This document shows, piece by piece, positions 26,435-33,455 of a stretch of 64,000 nucleotides of DNA. Source of the stretch: Hormoscilla sp. GM7CHS1pb (GTDB taxonomy: Bacteria > Cyanobacteriota > Cyanobacteriia > Cyanobacteriales > Desertifilaceae); NCBI GenBank assembly GCA_014323675.1, contig JACONN010000006.1, forward strand, positions 1,054,001 to 1,118,000, read 5' to 3'. Below the pieces are notes generated by a model, which made no database searches, had not been told where the DNA came from, and saw nothing but the letters and a program-made list of their open reading frames with translations. The translations under genes were made by a program, and so were the position numbers. Positions within the stretch are counted from its first letter, which is position 1. Each line of letters opens with the position of its first letter.

Positions 26435-26762
26435 TTGAACTGGGAGATTCCGGAAGCACAACAGCGGTTTGCCGATTTTTCCGGAACGGTACTCATTCGC
26501 TCCATAAACCAAGAACCGCAGCCGATCTACGATCGACAGCAGCTAGTGGCGGCGGTTGTCGATGCCGAGACCTTTCAAGAGTTTTTGCTTTGGCACCAGC
26601 AGAGCCAAAAACCTTCACTGGCTGATGACTTTGCCGATCGCGCAGCGTGGCGCAGCCATGTTGCGTCGTCTGTGCGCTGAGGAGGATTATTATCTAGAGG
26701 TGCCGCCGCGCCAAAATAGACCATTATCCTTTGTTGACAATCTTGACGATGTTTCTTTGTGA
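26435..26762 (+). pseudogene. Phd/YefM-like antitoxin gene, broken copy 1
   Basis: The likely start is TTG at 26435 with GGGAGGAAATAGC before it, reading (M)NWEIPEAQQRF. Compared with copy 2 there are two insertions. The first is 15 bp, TTTTTCCGGAACGGT, at about 26476-26490; it is in frame and gives DFSGTV within the N-terminal fold. The second replaces GGGA by about 26 bp (CGATCGCGCAGCGTGGCGCA) near 26635-26660 and shifts the frame. The second frame then continues LEVPPRQNRPLSFV to the stop at 26762. Confidence 0.8.
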
Positions 26763-26859
26763 CACTAATATCATCAGTCGCCTTACCCGTTACCCCGCAG
26801 GGGGTTCAAACCCCCGCGTTCCCAGGCGGGAGCCAGGGAACGAGGCTAAAGTCGGTTGA
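26749..26859 (+). pseudogene. PIN-domain (VapC-like) toxin remnant, copy 1
   Basis: Starts MFLCDTNIISRL, the typical first strand of a PIN toxin with its first acidic residue. It overlaps the antitoxin end. After about 12 codons the sequence changes to a dispersed repeat (CGTTACCCCGCAGGGGGTTC) and the frame soon stops. The rest of the toxin is gone. Confidence 0.75.
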
Positions 26860-26876
26860 AAACCGACTAAAAACAC
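26782..26876. repeat. Dispersed AAGTCGGTT repeat with a second repeat nested inside
   Basis: Like 25481-25548, but between CCCCCG and GCTAAAG lies CGTTCCCAGGCGGGAGCCAG plus GGAACGAG, a member of the GTTCCCAGGC palindrome family. This orders the two insertions in time. Confidence 0.75.
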
Positions 26877-26899
26877 ACTTATCATAAGTTTGACAATGG

Positions 26900-27039
26900 G
26901 GAACTTGACAAATCAGCATATTTATGGTATCTAGCATGATTTTCAGTAGACGATCGCCCCGATGGATTTCATAACTGCTATCGGAAACATGGTAGTTATG
27001 GTATACTATTAGAGTCCAAGCAAGTGTCATAGAAAATAC
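26900..27039 (+). promoter_or_regulatory. Promoter region of brnTA (two further copies at about 30750-30885 and 32630-32760)
   Basis: Contains GGTATACTATTAGAG with a TATACT -10-like hexamer, preceded by CATCGGAAACATGGTAG-type sequence. About 130 bp is conserved upstream of all three brnA copies. BrnTA operons are normally autorepressed by BrnA, so operator sites are expected here; I cannot define them by eye. Confidence 0.55.
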
Positions 27040-27300
27040 GTGCAATTTGAGTACGATCCATTGAAGAGTCAAAGCAACAAGTCCAAGCACGGGATTGATT
27101 TTGATGAGGCGAAACTCCTGTGGAGGGATACTGGCCGGGTTGAGATCCAAGGGAGATCTACAGAAGAGCCTCGATTCATAGTCATTGGCAAGATGCAGGA
27201 CAAACATTGGTCAGCTATTGTGACCTATCGAGGTGAAGCCATCAGAATCATTTCAGTACGACGATCACGAAAGAATGAGGTATATCTATATGAAAGCTGA
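27040..27300 (+). CDS. brnT: BrnT family toxin
   Basis: An 86-residue RelE-like ribonuclease toxin of the BrnT family. The hallmarks are FEYDPLKSQSNKSKHGIDF at the start, DEAKLLWRD and a C-terminal IRIISVRRSRKNEVYLYES. The start is GTG at 27040. It overlaps brnA by 11 bp (TATATGAAAGCTGA), which couples their translation. In the other two locus copies almost all of brnT is deleted. Confidence 0.9.
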   Translation: MQFEYDPLKSQSNKSKHGIDFDEAKLLWRDTGRVEIQGRSTEEPRFIVIGKMQDKHWSAIVTYRGEAIRIISVRRSRKNEVYLYES

Positions 27301-27511
27301 GGAACTGGATAAAAAGTTTGACAACGGGGAAGACGTGCTGGAGTTTTTCGATCTGTCTACTTTAAGACGACCAGGATTGGAAACCAAGCCAGTAAATGTG
27401 GATTTTCCTCAATGGATGGTGGATGCATTAGATAAAGAAGCACAGCGCCTAGGGATTCAGCAACAAGCCCTTATTAAAGTCTGGATTGCAGAACGCTTGA
27501 ATGCAAGCTAA
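27290..27511 (+). CDS. brnA: BrnA antitoxin
   Basis: A 73-residue ribbon-helix-helix antitoxin. The N-terminal MKAEELDKKFDNGEDVLEFF is the toxin-binding part. The C-terminal VNVDFPQWMVDALDKEAQRL with IQQQALIKVWIAERL is the DNA-binding RHH fold. It should neutralise BrnT and repress the operon. I start at 27290 (overlapping brnT) rather than at the upstream in-frame ATG. This is the only complete brnA of three copies. Confidence 0.9.
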   Translation: MKAEELDKKFDNGEDVLEFFDLSTLRRPGLETKPVNVDFPQWMVDALDKEAQRLGIQQQALIKVWIAERLNAS

Positions 27512-27637
27512 CGGTCTATTGCAATAGCAAAAATTACGGGTCGATCGCTTTCTTGCATATCCGTGCCAGCAGGCGATCGCACCTTTTGCCTCACTGTACC
27601 CGATCGCGCCACATTCTCTTAAATGTTAGGTAGCCCA

Positions 27638-28120
27638 CTAGCGCGTAAACTTATCCGCTGCCTGGATTTCATCAACTGACAAAGGCTCTCTTGACTGATA
27701 TTCTGCATCAGAGCCTACCTGAATAATAAGTCGATCTCGATTACTGCTGGTACTCGGAAATGGACGGATAGCTTTTATCTCGACCCCTGCTCTAATCAGT
27801 GTGTAAGCAACTAGCTTGACATCTTCGATTGGCACATCATTGCCAAACCAGATAGCATTTGTTGAGATACTCAGCTCCGATTCACCAGTTATATAATTGA
27901 AATTAAGTTCACGTAAAGCATCCTCAACAATTCTGCGATCTACATTCTTAGGGAAATACTGAACTGTTATATTTTCACGCGAGCTATTGTCTGTCGATTT
28001 TATCAATTTATCGCGAACTATATCAGCTTTTAAACTTTCTTTAACACTATCAATACTGGGGTTTTCATTTGTCGAACCAAAAGATTTAAGTATCGACATT
28101 ATTTCTTCGGCGTTGCACAT
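27638..28120 (-). CDS. Hypothetical protein (160 aa)
   Basis: The N-terminal third is polar. The C-terminal two thirds contain ITVQYFPKNVDRRIVEDAL, SISTNAIWFGNDVPIEDVKL and VAYTLIRAGVEIKAIRPF. Such segments occur in uncharacterised bacterial proteins as a small alpha/beta domain that often follows other modules. No transmembrane segment or catalytic motif is seen. The next gene upstream on the same strand (28152-28460) encodes a small membrane protein and ends 31 bp before this start, so a two-gene operon is likely. Confidence 0.65.
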   Translation of the reverse strand: MCNAEEIMSILKSFGSTNENPSIDSVKESLKADIVRDKLIKSTDNSSRENITVQYFPKNVDRRIVEDALRELNFNYITGESELSISTNAIWFGNDVPIEDVKLVAYTLIRAGVEIKAIRPFPSTSSNRDRLIIQVGSDAEYQSREPLSVDEIQAADKFTR

Positions 28121-28151
28121 TTTGGGGATGATGCCTACGCATGCACATAAC

Positions 28152-28460
28152 TTAAACTGGCTTGTAGTCTAGGTTTAAGACTTCTGCAACTATGCCCATC
28201 ATCCCGTAATTGTGCAACGCCATTTCTTCTAATGAATTACCTGTATTTTTCTCAAATCTCTCTATAACCTTAGCTAGCCGTTCGCTCTCTTTTTGCTTCT
28301 CGTAATTGTTCTGAATCTGAAATCCGCATGCAGCTATAAGTAGTCCTATTAGAACCACTGCCACTTTACGCCCTCTGGGATTTTTAATATCTGTGAATAG
28401 TGAAAGAACACCAACTATTAGAGCTATAATAGGAATCAATAAATCAGTAGGACTCATCAC
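28152..28460 (-). CDS. Small membrane protein, operon partner of the 160-aa protein
   Basis: 102 residues with two hydrophobic stretches (LLIPIIALIVGVLSLF and VAVVLIGLLIAACGFQI), then a charged probable coiled coil (NNYEKQKESERLAKVIERF). GGAGG lies upstream (TGGAGGTAGTTTGTG before the ATG). It looks like a hairpin membrane anchor with a cytosolic helix. Function unknown. Confidence 0.65.
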   Translation of the reverse strand: MMSPTDLLIPIIALIVGVLSLFTDIKNPRGRKVAVVLIGLLIAACGFQIQNNYEKQKESERLAKVIERFEKNTGNSLEEMALHNYGMMGIVAEVLNLDYKPV

Positions 28461-28582
28461 AAACTACCTCCAGCATACTTAACTATTATGGAACCATATT
28501 CGTAGGCGATCGCATCTCATCAACCGCCGCGCCCGATCCTTCAAGTTGGACCGGTTGCCCAAGGCATAGCTGTCCTATTCAG

Positions 28583-28843
28583 TCAAGAGTTATCATACTT
28601 TGCTCCGATCTCCTCTATGGTAACACCCTTGCCCTCTCTCAGATCCTTTCGGGCCTGCGCCACCCGAGAGAGGAATTTGGGATTATGTAACAGTAGTTCT
28701 TCCCACCAGTCTTCCGGATCTTCTAAACCGATTAGAATTCCTACAGCTACGCCTTCGCGAGTGATAATTACAGAATCCTTCTGGGCCTGCTGCAAATAAC
28801 CTGATAAATCTGTTTCAACTTCTTCTATTGACACTTGCTTCAC
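28583..28843 (-). CDS. Phd/YefM-type antitoxin
   Basis: 86 residues. The N-terminal MKQVSIEEVETDLSGYLQQA, then SVIITREGVAVGILIGLED, is the Phd/YefM DNA-binding fold. The tail (WWEELLLHNPKFLSRVAQ, LREGKGVTIEEI) is the toxin-binding part as in RelB/Phd hybrids. The gene is intact. No toxin follows within the expected distance, so it is an orphan. Confidence 0.85.
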   Translation of the reverse strand: MKQVSIEEVETDLSGYLQQAQKDSVIITREGVAVGILIGLEDPEDWWEELLLHNPKFLSRVAQARKDLREGKGVTIEEIGAKYDNS

Positions 28844-28905
28844 GGTTCTTCCCTTTTTCCTTGTCTACAATATACATCATAACATCCAACACTGAAGCAG
28901 TGTCT

Positions 28906-29219
28906 TTATTCAGAGGCATAGATAATTTGAGCAGTTTCTAAGATTTCTTGGCGACGGATCCAGTTTTAACTGCGTTCGATAGCGCGTTTGCTGACTAGAT
29001 CCACTTCCCGTCCGAAAATACCCATGAGTTCTTGCTCCATTCTAACATGGTCAAGCAAGCCCCAATCTGGGGCGAAAATGCAATTAATAGATCGATGTCG
29101 CTATCGGGGCGGAAGTCATCCCTGAGTACCGATCCAAACAAGGCAAGTTCTCTCACCTGCCAGCGATCGCAGAAATCAGAGATCTCCTCGGATGGCAACT
29201 TGATTGGCAGTATCAGCAT
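28906..29219 (-). pseudogene. mntA: MntA-type nucleotidyltransferase antitoxin, frameshifted copy 2
   Basis: Here the core FGSVLRDDFRPDSDIDLLI is intact, but a 4-bp deletion (CAGATTGG versus CAGGCAGATTGG on the coding strand, near 29064) shifts the frame after AFSPQ. The length is 314 nt against an expected 318. The hepT gene that should follow is reduced to its first codons. Confidence 0.85.
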
Positions 29220-29371
29220 ACAGTTCTTTGACTTGTATAGTACAATCCCTCAAAAGAGGCGATCCGATGGGTTGATGGTGCCCATCGGGCAACTTCGGTT
29301 GTTATAATTCTTATTTTAAGGGTAAAATCAGACAATAGGCAATATTGGTAGAGGATCTGGGAGGAAATAGA

Positions 29372-29662
29372 TTGAACTGGGAGATTCCGGAAGCACAACA
29401 GCGGTTTGCCGAACTGATTCGCTCCATAAACCAAGAACCGCAGCTTATCTACGATCGACAGCAGCTAGTGGCGGCGGTTGTCGATGCCGAGACCTTTCAA
29501 GAGTTTTTGCTTTGGCACCAGCAGTATCGAAAATATTCACTGGCTGATGCCTTTGGGGAGTTGCGTCGTCTGTGCGCTGAAGAGGATTATTCTCTAGAGG
29601 TGCCGCCGCGCCAAAATAGATCATTATCTTTTGTGGGTAATCTTGACCATGTTTCTTTGTGA
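29372..29662 (+). CDS. Phd/YefM-like antitoxin, intact copy 2
   Basis: About 96 residues from TTG at 29372, chosen because GGGAGG precedes it at good spacing: (M)NWEIPEAQQRFAELIRS, LIYDRQQLVAAVVDAETF and LEVPPRQNRSLSFVGN. It overlaps the PIN toxin start. It is the undamaged reference that shows the insertions in copy 1. A TTG start is in keeping with low antitoxin translation but is inferred. Confidence 0.8.
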   Translation: MNWEIPEAQQRFAELIRSINQEPQLIYDRQQLVAAVVDAETFQEFLLWHQQYRKYSLADAFGELRRLCAEEDYSLEVPPRQNRSLSFVGNLDHVSL

Positions 29663-29759
29663 CATCAATATCATCAGTGAACTAGCACTACCCCTCTTGT
29701 TAATAATTATTGATTCGCCCCCGATCGCCCCGTCTGATTATCTTTGTTTCTCTCGTTAA
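29649..29759 (+). pseudogene. PIN-domain (VapC-like) toxin remnant, copy 2
   Basis: Starts MFLCDINIISELALP, like a PIN toxin (MFLCDTNIISEL...), then reads into unrelated sequence and stops. The truncation point lies at nearly the same codon as in copy 1. Confidence 0.7.
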
Positions 29760-30047
29760 GTCAACTAACAAAGGACTAGGTACCCTACCTTGGGAGTAGA
29801 TAGATAAACTCATTTCCTCTATCCTTGTTGATATTCTCTTTTTAGTCTCGTCTGGGATCTCGTCTGGTAACAGTTCCTCTATTCCCTGAGGCAGCTTTTC
29901 ACTTGCCTCCTCTGTGCCTCGATCGTCGGAATCTTCTGATTTTTCCGGAACCGTAGATTCCGATGAGACGATTTTTTTTTCTGAGGCATCACCTTCTGGT
30001 GCATTCTGCTTATCACTTTGCTGTCGATCTGACTCTGGGTTAGACAT
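29700..30047 (-). CDS. Hypothetical protein with acidic low-complexity N-terminus
   Basis: About 115 residues from ATG 30047 (MSNPESDRQQSDKQN). The first 60 residues are acidic and Ser-rich. The C-terminal part is IPDETKKRISTRIEEMSLS and PSPLLVDLTRETKIIRR. The start overlaps the end of the next gene upstream by 8 bp, so the two are coupled. The segment STVPEKSE is encoded by a relative of the short element (29937-29954). I do not recognise the family. Confidence 0.55.
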   Translation of the reverse strand: MSNPESDRQQSDKQNAPEGDASEKKIVSSESTVPEKSEDSDDRGTEEASEKLPQGIEELLPDEIPDETKKRISTRIEEMSLSIYSQGRVPSPLLVDLTRETKIIRRGDRGRINNY

Positions 30048-30387
30048 CTCTCTCACTCAATCCAATTAGCTTTAACACTGCATCCTCAGAGGAAAGCCTA
30101 TTAAGCAGGTCAAGGAGCTTTCGCTCTAGGTAGGCGCTCAGTCTCTTTTCAGCCTCTGTCTTTACGAACACCATACATGCATGTTCAACCAGGACTTCAA
30201 AACCATTTTTACTAATCTCTCCATTTTTATACAGGCTATATAAATATAATATGACCTGTCTCAAGTGGCTTTTACCTGAGTTTCCTCCGTCAATGTACGG
30301 CAACTGAAATATCTTCGATTCGTCAGCCTCTTCCTTCCTTGCCAGTTTAATTCTCTCCTCTTTACGCTTCTTGTAACTCACAGCCAT
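30040..30387 (-). CDS. Hypothetical protein (115 aa), first gene of a coupled pair
   Basis: A basic, helical protein (MAVSYKKRKEERIKLARKEE at the start). The middle YIDGGNSGKSHLRQVILYLY and the C-terminal LLDLLNRLSSEDAVLKLIG follow. GNSGKS resembles part of a P-loop but lacks the rest of a Walker A context, so I do not call an ATPase. Its 3' end overlaps the acidic partner. A basic/acidic gene pair in this neighbourhood could be a toxin-antitoxin-like unit (inference). Confidence 0.55.
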   Translation of the reverse strand: MAVSYKKRKEERIKLARKEEADESKIFQLPYIDGGNSGKSHLRQVILYLYSLYKNGEISKNGFEVLVEHACMVFVKTEAEKRLSAYLERKLLDLLNRLSSEDAVLKLIGLSERDV

Positions 30388-30556
30388 GTTCGCTATACCT
30401 TTGCCAACCCAACACTTCCATCATATTACAACTTACTGCCTTTGACAACCCCATATGCCCTCCACATTTTATCGGCTCCTCAAAAATTACTCAGACCTAT
30501 GTATACCAATGGTTTCGACGATTCTTAAAACTTATTAAGCCTGCCACTTTCGCACC

Positions 30557-30700
30557 CGATCGCCGGTTTTCCTCCGGGCCTCTGGAACTAGGCGATCACC
30601 GGTTTTCCTCCGGGCCTATCGAACTAGGCGATCACCGGTTTTCCTCCGGACCTCTGGAACTACGCGATCACCGGTTTTCCTCTGGGCCTCTCGAACTACC
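30557..30700. repeat. 36-bp tandem repeat, four copies
   Basis: Unit CGATCACCGGTTTTCCTCCG followed by GGCCTCTGGAACTAGG, repeated four times head to tail with 1-4 differences and no spacers. A single degenerate unit lies at about 32539-32580. The 30388-30745 stretch otherwise holds no gene. Confidence 0.85.
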
Positions 30701-30895
30701 CGATCGCTTCTCATACACAATTACTACAGCATGACCTTGACAAATCAGCAAGTTTATGATATTTTTAATGATTTTCAGCAGGCGATCGCCCCGATGGGTT
30801 TGATAACTGCCATCGGAAACATGGTAGCGATCGTATACTATAATAGTCTAAGCAAGTGTCATATAAAATACGTTTGAGTACGATGGAGGATCTAT

Positions 30896-31138
30896 ATGAA
30901 AGCCGAGGAACTGGATCGTAAGTTTGACAAGGGGGAGGACGTGCTGGAGTTTTTCGATCTGTCTACTTTGAGACGACCAGGATTAGAAAATAAGCCGGTG
31001 AATGGGGTATTGCCTATCGGTGCCAGCAGCCGATCGCGCGACCCCAAAGCCACCCATGAAGTGAACTGTCCCTTAGCTTCCCAGAACAAACTTAATAATG
31101 ATGCCGATCGTGGTAGCCACAATCAGGCTCAAGGCTAG
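30896..31138 (+). pseudogene. brnA 5' fragment, copy 2 (fused to foreign 3' sequence)
   Basis: MKAEELDRKFDKGEDVLEFF...LENKPVN matches the toxin-binding half of BrnA, then diverges into GVLPIGASSRSRDPKATHEV. The DNA-binding half is gone. Immediately upstream, brnT is reduced to a few codons (GAGTACGATGGAGGATCTAT). A protein of this kind could still bind a BrnT toxin (inference). Confidence 0.75.
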
Positions 31139-31285
31139 ATTCACAATCCCTTGAGTTCCTTGCCGATAAGCTTCCGCAAGAGATCCTGAACGATCTAGGT
31201 GCTCTACTGATTTATCTAAACGATATAGGCGAGTGTTGATCTCATTCAGCTTTTCCAGAATTTGCTCTATGTCTGACTGCGTCAT
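31073..31285 (-). CDS. Small coiled-coil/membrane protein, copy 1 of 3
   Basis: About 70 residues from ATG 31285, preceded by GGAGG. An N-terminal helix (MTQSDIEQILEKLNEINTRL) with heptad-like leucines is followed by LAEAYRQGTQGIVNLALS and a C-terminal transmembrane helix (LSLIVATTIGIIIKFVLG). The design resembles a short trimeric or dimeric coiled coil with a membrane anchor. Paralogs are at 32949-33170 (intact) and 33456-33676 (frameshifted). Function unknown. Confidence 0.65.
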   Translation of the reverse strand: MTQSDIEQILEKLNEINTRLYRLDKSVEHLDRSGSLAEAYRQGTQGIVNLALSLIVATTIGIIIKFVLGS

Positions 31286-31352
31286 TATCAATTACCTCCA
31301 ACACAAATCTAACATCACAGTATTGTAATGCGGGCTTTCCGGTCTCGACTGG

Positions 31353-31610
31353 TTAACTTAGAATGGTATCATATTCATCGTGAGTACCAATCCAAAACCA
31401 GTAATAATCATCACCCTTTTTCAGGGCTAACGCTCTAAAGTCACGAGTGATGCGAGCAGACCAGAGATTATTGCCTACCTTCTTAAAGTTTAAGGATGGA
31501 TGTGATGGGTTCTCTTCCCAGAGTTTATAGGCTTTTCTAGCCTGTTCCTTAATCTCACGAGGTAGCGCTGCATAGGTTTTCCAGAAATCAGGAGTTGTCA
31601 AGGACTTCAT
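31353..31610 (-). CDS. RelE/HigB-like toxin
   Basis: 85 residues with the RelE-fold pattern TPDFWKTYAALPREIKEQA, NPSHPSLNFKKVGNNLWS, ARITRDFRALALKKGDDYY and a C-terminal WFWIGTHDEYDTIL. This class cuts mRNA or targets translation when freed from its antitoxin. It overlaps the antitoxin gene by 23 bp in the antitoxin-toxin order. Confidence 0.82.
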   Translation of the reverse strand: MKSLTTPDFWKTYAALPREIKEQARKAYKLWEENPSHPSLNFKKVGNNLWSARITRDFRALALKKGDDYYWFWIGTHDEYDTILS

Positions 31611-31812
31611 CTATATGCCTCACTTGGTTAGCTGCAATGTCCGCTTCAGCTTTAGCAATTATGTTATCCAATTTTCCCGATGCTAAATCTGTCTCCATCT
31701 GCAGATCCCACCGATCTGTTTCTAAGTATGTCTGCAACCAGGCTGCTAGCTGGTGAACCTCCTTCTCTGGCAACTGTTTTATAGCAGCTTTTATGTCTAA
31801 AATTGTTGTCAT
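31588..31812 (-). CDS. Antitoxin of the RelE-like pair
   Basis: 74 residues: MTTILDIKAAIKQLPEKEVH, LAAWLQTYLETDRWDLQMET and a C-terminal helix (LDNIIAKAEADIAANQ). This is the typical short cyanobacterial antitoxin with an N-terminal dimerisation helix pair. It is intact, and so is its toxin: one of the few complete modules here. Confidence 0.78.
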   Translation of the reverse strand: MTTILDIKAAIKQLPEKEVHQLAAWLQTYLETDRWDLQMETDLASGKLDNIIAKAEADIAANQVRHIDEVLDNS

Positions 31813-31876
31813 AATCTTGCTGGTAACTCGTCAAATATCTCCATATTATAGCGCAAATTGTTCTTACCTGAACTAC

Positions 31877-32446
31877 TTATGCTCTCCCTTGACCTACTTT
31901 TAACCAACCAAATACTTGCTCTGCTGTTATCATCATATCAATTCCCGCTAGCACGCGCAGTTGCTGACTACCTCTGCAAAGGTTTGGTTCTTGCTGTGGA
32001 GCAAAGATCAGCACTGAGTAGTCATCCGGATCGATCGGCCATCCTAATTGACTGCCGTGACCCAGGCAATGTAAAATATTATCAATGACTCTATTGGCAT
32101 TTTGGTCAGGCGACAGAATCTCAATGGACCAATCTGGAGCTTCAAGAAAGTTATCTTCTGGCTCTTCTGATTCATTAACCTTAATTTTATCCCAAGATAC
32201 CACAACAATATCCGGGACCACAGAACGCCCGCCAAAAGTGCAACGTAGTTCCGGGAGGGCCGTATAGTCCTCGCTGCGATCGTCGATCGCCCTTAGCAAG
32301 CGTTTCTGTAAAATCGAGTGTCTGGTTTTAGGCATTGGCTTTTGTATGGCAACTCCTTTTACATACTCCCATGCAGGAGACTCCTCTAGGGAGGGCGAGT
32401 TCAGAAATTCTGCGAGAGTGAGAGTTTTCGCTAATGTTGCAGTCAT
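31877..32446 (-). CDS. Uma2 family protein (DUF820, PD-(D/E)XK-like)
   Basis: 189 residues. The DUF820 pattern is TLAEFLNSPSLEESPAWEYV near the start, then RSVVPDIVVVSWDKI and APDWSIEILSPDQNANRVID. The D...E-x-L pattern matches the restriction-endonuclease-like fold. Cyanobacteria carry many Uma2 proteins of unknown role. A truncated paralog sits at 33752-34092. Confidence 0.85.
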   Translation of the reverse strand: MTATLAKTLTLAEFLNSPSLEESPAWEYVKGVAIQKPMPKTRHSILQKRLLRAIDDRSEDYTALPELRCTFGGRSVVPDIVVVSWDKIKVNESEEPEDNFLEAPDWSIEILSPDQNANRVIDNILHCLGHGSQLGWPIDPDDYSVLIFAPQQEPNLCRGSQQLRVLAGIDMMITAEQVFGWLKVGQGRA

Positions 32447-32770
32447 GGCTTACTGTCTGAAGATCGGCATCAATTCCAGTATAACCCCAAAGGGACGATC
32501 TGGTTTTAAATAATTCTCAAGCCTCCCACTTTATTCCCCGATCGCCGGTTGTCACCCTGGCCTCTGGAACTACCAGATCGCCCCTCATAGACAGTTCCCG
32601 ACAGCATGACCTTGACAAATCAGCAAGTTTATGGTAAATTACATGATTGTCAGCAGGCGATCGCCCCGATGGGTTTGATAACTGCCATCGGAAACATGGT
32701 AGCGATCGTATACTATAATAGTCTAAGCAAGTGTCATATAAAATACGTTTGAGTACGATGGAGGATCTAT

Positions 32771-32971
32771 ATGAAAGCCGAGGAACTGGATCGTAAGTTT
32801 GACAAAGGGGAGGACGTGCTGGAGTTTTTCGATCTGTCTAATTTGAGACGACCAGGATTAGAAAATAAGCCGGTGACTGGGGTCTTGCCTATCGCTGCCA
32901 GCAGGCGATCGCGCGACCCCAAAGCCACCCATGAGGTGAACTGGTCCCTTAGCTTCCCAGAACAAACTTAA
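32771..32971 (+). pseudogene. brnA 5' fragment, copy 3
   Basis: Same structure as the fragment at 30896: MKAEELDRKFDKGEDVLEFF then a foreign tail from GVLPIAASRRSRDPKATHEV. Promoter-side sequence and the brnT deletion junction are shared with copy 2, so copies 2 and 3 derive from one already deleted ancestor. Confidence 0.75.
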
Positions 32972-33170
32972 GAATGATGCCGATCGTGGTAGCCACAATC
33001 AGGCTAAAGGCTAGATTCACAACCCATTGAGTCCCCTGCCGATAAGCTTCCGCAAGATCTGCTGAACGCTCTAGGTGTTCTACTGAACGCTCTAGGCGAT
33101 CTAGACGCTTTAGGCTAGTGCGGATCTCCTTCAGCTCTTCCAGAATTTGATCTATGTCTGACTGAGTCAT
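32949..33170 (-). CDS. Small coiled-coil/membrane protein, copy 2 of 3
   Basis: About 73 residues from ATG 33170 after GGAGG. MTQSDIDQILEELKEIRTSL, then three L(D/E)RLERS-type repeats, LAEAYRQGTQWVVNLAFS and the membrane helix LIVATTIGIILKFVLG. The coiled-coil part is longer by about one heptad than copy 1. The gene is intact. Confidence 0.65.
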   Translation of the reverse strand: MTQSDIDQILEELKEIRTSLKRLDRLERSVEHLERSADLAEAYRQGTQWVVNLAFSLIVATTIGIILKFVLGS

Positions 33171-33455
33171 TGTCAATTACCTCCAACACAAATATAACAT
33201 AACAGTGCAGCACCATCTCTAGGAGTAATATATCCCCGATCGCACCTGATGCTCTCTTCTCTCATTATTATAGCGCGAATTGTTCTTACTTCAATTACTT
33301 GTACAATATTTTACCTACTTTTTCCAACCAAATACTTGCTCTGCCCCTAGCCTAATTAGCCTCATATCAATAATTAGGGGTCGATCGCCTTCTTGTATAT
33401 CGGTGCCAGCAGGCGATCGCGCGACCCCAAAGCCACCCATGAGGTAAACTGTCCC

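Larger units (their letters stand above)
25945..26776. repeat. Segmental duplication, block A (block B at 28885-29677)
   Basis: About 830 bp carrying the hepT 5' end, mntA, the intergenic region, a Phd-like antitoxin and the first codons of a PIN toxin. It recurs in the same order in block B. The copies differ by point changes and several small indels, so each has decayed on its own. Confidence 0.85.
28885..29677. repeat. Segmental duplication, block B
   Basis: Second copy of 25945-26776. It keeps only about 12 codons of hepT (28885-28921), then mntA, the shared intergenic part, the antitoxin and the PIN start. The left junction with unrelated sequence is at about 28885. Confidence 0.85.

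Noticed and set aside
30082..30387. P-loop ATPase call from GNSGKS in the 115-aa protein
   Set aside because: No Walker B, and the protein is too short and basic for a P-loop fold.
30557..30700. Possible CRISPR array (36-bp repeat period)
   Set aside because: The units are directly adjacent with no spacers and no cas genes are near; it is a plain tandem repeat.
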